DNA from: Phototrophicus methaneseepsis
GTDB lineage: Bacteria; Chloroflexota; Anaerolineae; Aggregatilineales; Phototrophicaceae
DNA: 64,000 nucleotides
Direction of reading: 5' to 3'
Assembly: GCF_015500095.1 (NCBI RefSeq)
Contig: NZ_CP062983.1
Span: 3,038,001 to 3,102,000, forward strand
The translations under genes and the position numbers were made by a program. Under the pieces are notes generated by a model. It was not told the DNA's origin. It saw nothing but the letters and a program-made list of their open reading frames with translations, and searched no databases. This document shows, piece after piece, positions 59,685 to 64,000 of this stretch (position 1 is the first letter of the stretch; each line of letters starts with the position of its first letter).

Positions 59685-60947
59685 CTAACTCTCAAAGAGA
59701 TAATCTTTGAGAATGACGTGGGCGGAAGACTGGCGCAGGCGATTGAGTGCCTGTGCTTCCAATTGGCGGACACGTTCGCGCGTGACGCCGATTGTCTGGC
59801 CAACTTCTTCCAATGTGTAGACACGACCATCCGCCAGCCCATAACGCAGGCGCAGAATCTGCGCTTCGCGCGGGGGGAGCTTGTCCAATGCCTGCTGGAG
59901 TTGCTCCTGCAGCAGATGCGATGCGACTTCTTCCGCCGGGGCGGGGCTATTGGCATCTTCGACGAAATCGCCGAAGGTGCTGTCACCATCGTCATCAATC
60001 GGTGTCTCGAGGCTGACCGGGCGACGAGAAATCTCTAACAGATTCTCGACCTTATCCGGTGTGGTCTCCATACCGGCGGCCAATTCCTCGATCTTTGGAT
60101 CGCGGCCCAGTTCTTGCAGCAACTGCAACTGAACACGGCGCATCCGGTTCAGCTGATCGCCCATGTGGACGGGCACGCGGATTGTGCGGCCCTGGTCAGC
60201 AACAGCACGGCTGACTGCTTGACGAATCCACCATGTGGCGTAGGTGCTGAACTTATGCCCACGCTGATACTCAAATTTGTTCGTCGCGCGGATCAGGCCG
60301 ATGTTGCCTTCCTGAATCAAGTCAAGGAAGGGGACTCCGCGACCAATGTACTTCTTGGCGACGCTGATAACGAGACGTGCATTTGCGCGGATCAGGTGTT
60401 CCTGGGCGGCATCGCCGTCCATGACCACTTCGCGCAGGGACTGCTCTTCAGACCAGAGCAGTTCTTCGCCTTCACGTTCCAGCTTTTCACGCGCCCAAAC
60501 GGCGGCTTCCATCCGCTTCGCGAGGGAGACTTCCTCTTCAGCGGTCAGCAGCGGCACGCGGCCAGCTTCCTTCAGATAGAGGCCCACCACATCGTCTGTA
60601 TCGAGCGCTGCCTGATAACCGGCATCCTCAATCAGATCGTTGCGGAACTTGAGTGCCTGTAGTTCGTCGTCGTCTTCTTCCTCATCGTCTTCCATATCTT
60701 CTTCGGAGACATCGTCGTTGAGGTCGACAGCAACGCCTGCATTGTCTGTATTGGGTGCGCCAGACCCTGGCACAACCTCAATATCAGCTTCTAAGAGTTC
60801 ATCCATCAGATCATCGAGCAATGCCACATCACGCTCAACATCCGGCATCATAGCCAGAATATCGTCGTAAGTGATAAAGCCCTGACGGCGCGCCTTTTCC
60901 ATTAACTGCGCCCGTACCTGGTCCTTCTGTAGCGTTGTTTCCACCAT
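59685..60947 (-). CDS. rpoD: Primary RNA polymerase sigma factor
   Basis: A 420-residue sigma-70 factor. Region 1.1 begins [19 protein letters not shown]; an acidic stretch follows ([15 protein letters not shown]); region 1.2 is [29 protein letters not shown]; region 2 has [62 protein letters not shown]; region 3 [16 protein letters not shown]; and region 4 [46 protein letters not shown]. All motifs of the housekeeping sigma are present, so this is likely SigA/RpoD. A LiaF-like gene follows. Confidence 0.97.
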   Translation of the reverse strand: MVETTLQKDQVRAQLMEKARRQGFITYDDILAMMPDVERDVALLDDLMDELLEADIEVVPGSGAPNTDNAGVAVDLNDDVSEEDMEDDEEEDDDELQALKFRNDLIEDAGYQAALDTDDVVGLYLKEAGRVPLLTAEEEVSLAKRMEAAVWAREKLEREGEELLWSEEQSLREVVMDGDAAQEHLIRANARLVISVAKKYIGRGVPFLDLIQEGNIGLIRATNKFEYQRGHKFSTYATWWIRQAVSRAVADQGRTIRVPVHMGDQLNRMRRVQLQLLQELGRDPKIEELAAGMETTPDKVENLLEISRRPVSLETPIDDDGDSTFGDFVEDANSPAPAEEVASHLLQEQLQQALDKLPPREAQILRLRYGLADGRVYTLEEVGQTIGVTRERVRQLEAQALNRLRQSSAHVILKDYLFES

Positions 60948-61098
60948 TGCGTCACACCATACCTATTTGTTACAGAGATAATCGCCTTGCTTAGCATCGA
61001 AGCAAGGCGTTAGTTTATTGAATATGATTCGGACGGAAATTATCGTTGCGCACGCTGGTATTTGTTAGATACCCATCATGGCGCGCAGTTGAATATAC

Positions 61099-61114
61099 AA
61101 TGTGCAAGTGTGCA
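61099..61114. promoter_or_regulatory. Inverted repeat TGTGCA-N4-TGCACA in the rpoD upstream region
   Basis: Perfect 6-base arms around a 4-base spacer, 152 bases before the rpoD start. Such symmetrical sites are often operator-like, but no regulator can be named. Confidence 0.3.
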
Positions 61115-61251
61115 CATAAGGATATACCTAAAAGATTATAATCACATAAAAATCACTTAAAGGTATTACACAAGACCTTAAGGATCTATGTGATGTCACA
61201 GCGGGTCATTACGTTTCTTTAAGGTTATTCGTAACTACGCTGCAATTAAAC

Positions 61252-61280
61252 AAGGTACCCGTTTTTTGAAAACTTGTCAA
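61252..61280 (-). promoter_or_regulatory. Candidate promoter of rpoD
   Basis: On the - strand a perfect TTGACA (61280-61275), a 17-base spacer and TACCTT (61257-61252, three of six to consensus). It lies just inside the 3' end of the upstream DUF4340 gene's trailing region. Confidence 0.45.
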
Positions 61281-61298
61281 GTAATTCGGTAAATTTCT

Positions 61299-61859
61299 TT
61301 AAGCTTCGTAAGCACGCCTCAACAAGACTGTAAAAAAGCTGACCGGACCTTCATTAACAATGTACAAATTTGGTCGATCGTCAACTAGTGCGTAGAAGCT
61401 ATCACCATTAGCCGTCAGGTCCCCAACGGCAACGCTATGTTCATTGCCATCTTTCAAAATAACGGAGACAAGCATCGTTAGATCATCCTGTGTCAGGCCA
61501 AACTCATCGTAACGATCAGTGCCGATTTCTTCCAGAATGCGCACAACCGGGAACAGCGCCACAGATGCGGCTGCGAGGTTCCCTTCTTCTTGCGTCAGGA
61601 GCCCACCAAACTCAACCAACTGCCACAAATCATCGTTGGTGCGGGTAATTGTCAGGCCAAGTTGTGCGACGGGATCATAGATCTGTATGGCGTAGACGTT
61701 ATCGACGCCCCAGCCTTCGAACACAGGCGTAATCTGTACGCTTGCATCGGCGGTAGGGGTTGCGATAGGTTGGCTTAAGATTGTGTTTTGTAATGCGCCA
61801 ACGAGTAGGATCATGCCGAAAACCACGACCAGGATGATCAGCATTCGCTGTTGTTTCAT
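61299..61859 (-). CDS. DUF4340-like membrane-anchored protein
   Basis: A 186-residue protein with an N-terminal transmembrane anchor (MLIILVVVFGMILLVGALQ). The outer part shows DUF4340 patterns (VYAIQIYDPVAQLGLTITRTNDDLWQLVE; DDLTMLVSVILKDG; YALVDDRPNLYIV). DUF4340 proteins commonly lie after gldG in an ABC cluster of gliding or related type. It follows GldG by 33 bases. It is short for the family, which often has 300-500 residues, so it may be a reduced form. Confidence 0.7.
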   Translation of the reverse strand: MKQQRMLIILVVVFGMILLVGALQNTILSQPIATPTADASVQITPVFEGWGVDNVYAIQIYDPVAQLGLTITRTNDDLWQLVEFGGLLTQEEGNLAAASVALFPVVRILEEIGTDRYDEFGLTQDDLTMLVSVILKDGNEHSVAVGDLTANGDSFYALVDDRPNLYIVNEGPVSFFTVLLRRAYEA

Positions 61860-61892
61860 AGTAGCCTCTAATTGATTTTTTTAGCGTTAAGC

Positions 61893-63536
61893 TTATTGTC
61901 GTGTTCGTTTTAGCCATAACCCGGCAGCGACTAAGATCAATATCCCCGGCATGAGTACCAGAGTGCCGAAGGCAATAGCATCCAACAACTGCCCGCCTAC
62001 GAAGATGACAGGCGTGGTCTGATAGGCGCGAGGCTCAAAGGTTACCTCTTCCGTGAACCCGGTCATCCAGCCGACTGCATCCAGGAATAAGGTGCTGTTC
62101 CCAGCAGGTGATTGCACACGGCCATTTGTCAGGAAATCGCCATCGCCAACGAGGACGACTTTCGCATTTGTTTCTTCGTCAAAGGCCCATCCGACTGTGG
62201 TCAGTGGCCCAGGTGTATCTGTGGCGGAATCAAACGAGAATTGGTTTTGTTGGAAAATCGCGGCCCAATCACGTTCGCCCCAGCTTTCGTTGCTGGTCAT
62301 GATGATACGGCCATTTTGGACGGGCGGCTCATCATTAATTTCTACGGCGCGCGCAATATGGAACAGGGTGGCCGTTTCGGGCTGTCCTTCCAGGTTGATA
62401 TTTGCCCCGATGCTGTTATTAGCAAAGACTTGTGCGCTGAGGATACTAAGCTGGCTTTCGCTGCTAGAGACCAGATCCACGGCGATCATGTCGGTCATAC
62501 GTAGGCCATAATGATCCCACATATATTGATTAAACTCAGAATCCGGCGCCATGAACAGATCATCCGTTAGCATCGCATCAGCAGCGATGAAGACGCTGCC
62601 GCCATTAGCCAGATAGGCATCCAGAATGGCGATTTCTTCGCTCGTCATCTGGCGGCGCGGCTGGGCGATCACCAATGCAGATGCATCAACCGGCATTTGT
62701 TCCCCGGTCGCAGCTAGTTCTGATAGGCTAACCGGATTCGTAACGAGGCCATTCTGCCGCATGATGTTATTCAGTAAGGACATCCCTTGCTGTTGATTAT
62801 CCAGCGGGTCCAGTTCGCCCATTCCTGTTTCGAAGTAAACAGTAAATTGTCCGGATGCCATCAAAATTGATAAGGCCTGAGCGATGTTTTCTTCTTGGAG
62901 GCCCGTTATTTGAACAGGGATTGTATCTCCCAGGCTGCCATCTGGCTCCACAAAGGAAGCGAAAACATAATATTCACTCATTAGCGCATTAGCATAAGGG
63001 GCTGCCAAACCGGGTTGTTCTTCAGGGTCAATATAGACGACATGCAGTCGTCCCTGGCTGGCTTCTTCAAAGAGCTGGAAGTACTGGTCATCGACTTCTC
63101 GTAGGGCGATATCCCCGGCACTATAGAAGGCTGTGATTTGAATATCGCGGGTATTTCGTGCGACTGCATCCATCAAATCCAGGGTTATGTCAGAGAGGCT
63201 GAAGCGCTCGTCAATCGTCATGTCACCGACGATATTTGCTCTCTGGACGACCACGTAGGCTGTTGTAACGATGCCGATGAGAATGGCCGTGCTGAGAATG
63301 GCAAGTGTGCTCTGGCGCATTTGCCGGCCAGTGAATAAAGCCTGGACTTCTTCTGGCAGGATGATAGCCCATAAGACCAGGGCAATGATTGCAACGACGA
63401 GCGCGCCAATTGTCAGCGTGTTTAGCCCGCCCCATAAAAAGCTTACAAGGGCCAGAATAAGGCTGACGCTGCCTATCAGGATACCTATTTGCCCGATTTG
63501 CCCGCGTGTAATGCGGACGGAATTACGTTCAGACAT
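61893..63536 (-). CDS. GldG-family ABC-transporter auxiliary protein
   Basis: A 547-residue protein with two or three N-terminal transmembrane helices (about 15-35, 43-60 and 75-95), a long periplasmic part of the ABC_transp_aux type (FYSAGDIALREVDDQYFQLFEEA; YIDPEEQ; VIAQPRRQMTSEEIAILDAYLANGGSVFIAAD), and a final C-terminal helix. GldG works with GldA/GldF ABC components; outside Bacteroidetes the role is not known. I take the ATG at 63536, which has GGAGG 8 bases before it and overlaps the permease stop by one base (TAATG); a GTG start at 63545 would add three residues. Confidence 0.85.
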   Translation of the reverse strand: MSERNSVRITRGQIGQIGILIGSVSLILALVSFLWGGLNTLTIGALVVAIIALVLWAIILPEEVQALFTGRQMRQSTLAILSTAILIGIVTTAYVVVQRANIVGDMTIDERFSLSDITLDLMDAVARNTRDIQITAFYSAGDIALREVDDQYFQLFEEASQGRLHVVYIDPEEQPGLAAPYANALMSEYYVFASFVEPDGSLGDTIPVQITGLQEENIAQALSILMASGQFTVYFETGMGELDPLDNQQQGMSLLNNIMRQNGLVTNPVSLSELAATGEQMPVDASALVIAQPRRQMTSEEIAILDAYLANGGSVFIAADAMLTDDLFMAPDSEFNQYMWDHYGLRMTDMIAVDLVSSSESQLSILSAQVFANNSIGANINLEGQPETATLFHIARAVEINDEPPVQNGRIIMTSNESWGERDWAAIFQQNQFSFDSATDTPGPLTTVGWAFDEETNAKVVLVGDGDFLTNGRVQSPAGNSTLFLDAVGWMTGFTEEVTFEPRAYQTTPVIFVGGQLLDAIAFGTLVLMPGILILVAAGLWLKRTRQ

Positions 63537-64000
63537 TAGCGCCACCTCCGCGAAGATACGACCTGTATCGCGACGAAGAGAGCAATCGCGATAATGCCTG
63601 CATAATAAACGAGATCTTCAGCGCGTAAGACACCAATGGCGAAGGAAGCCATGAAGTGGCCGCGTAACGTCAGATTAAAGAGGACATCAGCAACACGCAC
63701 GTCACTGATAAGTTGGCTGATGTTATCGCCATAATAAAGGATAAAGAGCGTTGTTAGACTGAGAAAAGCGGCCAGAATCTGGTTTTCTGTGGTCGCACTA
63801 AACAACGTCCCGATTGCGAGAGTGGCCCCACCATAAATCCAGATGCCTAGATAGCTGCCTAGCATATGGCTGATATCAGGGAAGGAGATGCTTATAGCAA
63901 TCACCTGATAAATCAGTGTGAGCAAGAGCAGTATTGTATAGAAGGCCCAGGCACTCAAAAACTTACCTATGACAATGCTGCTATCTGTCACCGGGGCAGT
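63536..64000 (-). CDS. ABC-2 type permease, C-terminal part
   Basis: The frame runs from the right edge to a TAA at 63538-63536, giving the last 154 residues. It starts at TAPVTDSSIVIGKFLSAW, a typical ABC-2 permease intracellular motif following the first helices, and contains about five hydrophobic segments. The N-terminus and first helix lie outside the window. The stop overlaps the gldG start (TAATG), so they are coupled; the ATPase gene is presumably further right. It matches the GldF-like permease that accompanies GldG. Confidence 0.85.
   Translation of the reverse strand, partial: TAPVTDSSIVIGKFLSAWAFYTILLLLTLIYQVIAISISFPDISHMLGSYLGIWIYGGATLAIGTLFSATTENQILAAFLSLTTLFILYYGDNISQLISDVRVADVLFNLTLRGHFMASFAIGVLRAEDLVYYAGIIAIALFVAIQVVSSRRWR

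Larger units (their letters stand above)
60948..61298 (-). other. 351-base upstream region of rpoD
   Basis: No gene. It has a promoter pair at 61252-61280, a perfect 10-base-pair hairpin (60983-61009) in the leader, a TATAAT box on the - strand (61139-61134) with no good -35, and a 16-base inverted repeat (61099-61114). The region is A/T-rich compared with the genes around it, as expected for the control region of a major sigma gene. Reading toward rpoD, the transcript would have a leader of about 300 bases. Confidence 0.5.

Overview
The window looks like a chromosomal segment of a Chloroflexota bacterium, probably Anaerolineae-like (inference). The clues are oligopeptide and branched-chain amino acid ABC transporters in bulk, a lipoprotein with a huge Thr/Glu/Ala linker, a membrane-anchored MurF-like ligase, a radical SAM protein (TIGR03960-like) near its DUF2344 partner, a GldG/DUF4340 ABC cluster and a primary sigma factor with an acidic N-terminal part. 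Coding density is high, with many 1-20 base overlaps. I saw no phage, insertion sequence, CRISPR array, rRNA or tRNA.

Layout. 1-6503 (+): two peptide/nickel-type ABC importers, each with a solute-binding protein and two permeases but no ATPase genes in view. 6704-14616: mostly + strand genes (ComM-like AAA ATPase, coiled-coil sulfotransferase, formiminotransferase, MFS transporter, SDR, Dabb, MOSC), with a fructosamine-kinase-like gene on the - strand. 14622-16800 (-): MFS exporter and enoyl-CoA hydratase. 16912-18454 (+): a class I/II aminotransferase behind a promoter, a 16-codon leader peptide rich in Thr/Asn/Met/Asp and mutually exclusive hairpins, which is a classical attenuator layout. 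18530-25914 (-): livF-livG-livM-livH-livK. 26140-34972 (-): fabD, an ECF sigma/anti-sigma-like pair, rpmF, glmS preceded by a glmS ribozyme, plsC, rluB and a membrane glycosyltransferase. 35205-35921 (+): an orphan response regulator. 35925-46341 (-): MOSC protein, PPC lipoprotein, ddl, CNNM/CBS protein, M23 peptidase, MurF-like ligase, hydrolase and radical SAM protein. 46419-52288: a secreted protein (+), psuG and DUF2344 (-), then small membrane proteins, an SRAP protein and two back-to-back endonuclease III paralogues (+). 52285-64000 (-): ftsK, S1-domain protein, an unusual membrane/GAF/HTH protein, GNAT, a LiaF-like protein, rpoD, DUF4340, gldG and a truncated ABC-2 permease.

How the parts fit. 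Nutrient import (peptides, branched-chain or related amino acids) is linked to amino acid metabolism: an aminotransferase under apparent amino acid control and a formiminotransferase for histidine breakdown. Cell-envelope synthesis is the second theme: glmS, ddl, MurF-like ligase, M23 peptidase, PlsC, FabD and a glycosyltransferase. The clearest RNA elements are the glmS ribozyme at 31284-31422 (-), which should make glmS expression respond to glucosamine-6-phosphate, and the attenuator at 17010-17121 (+).
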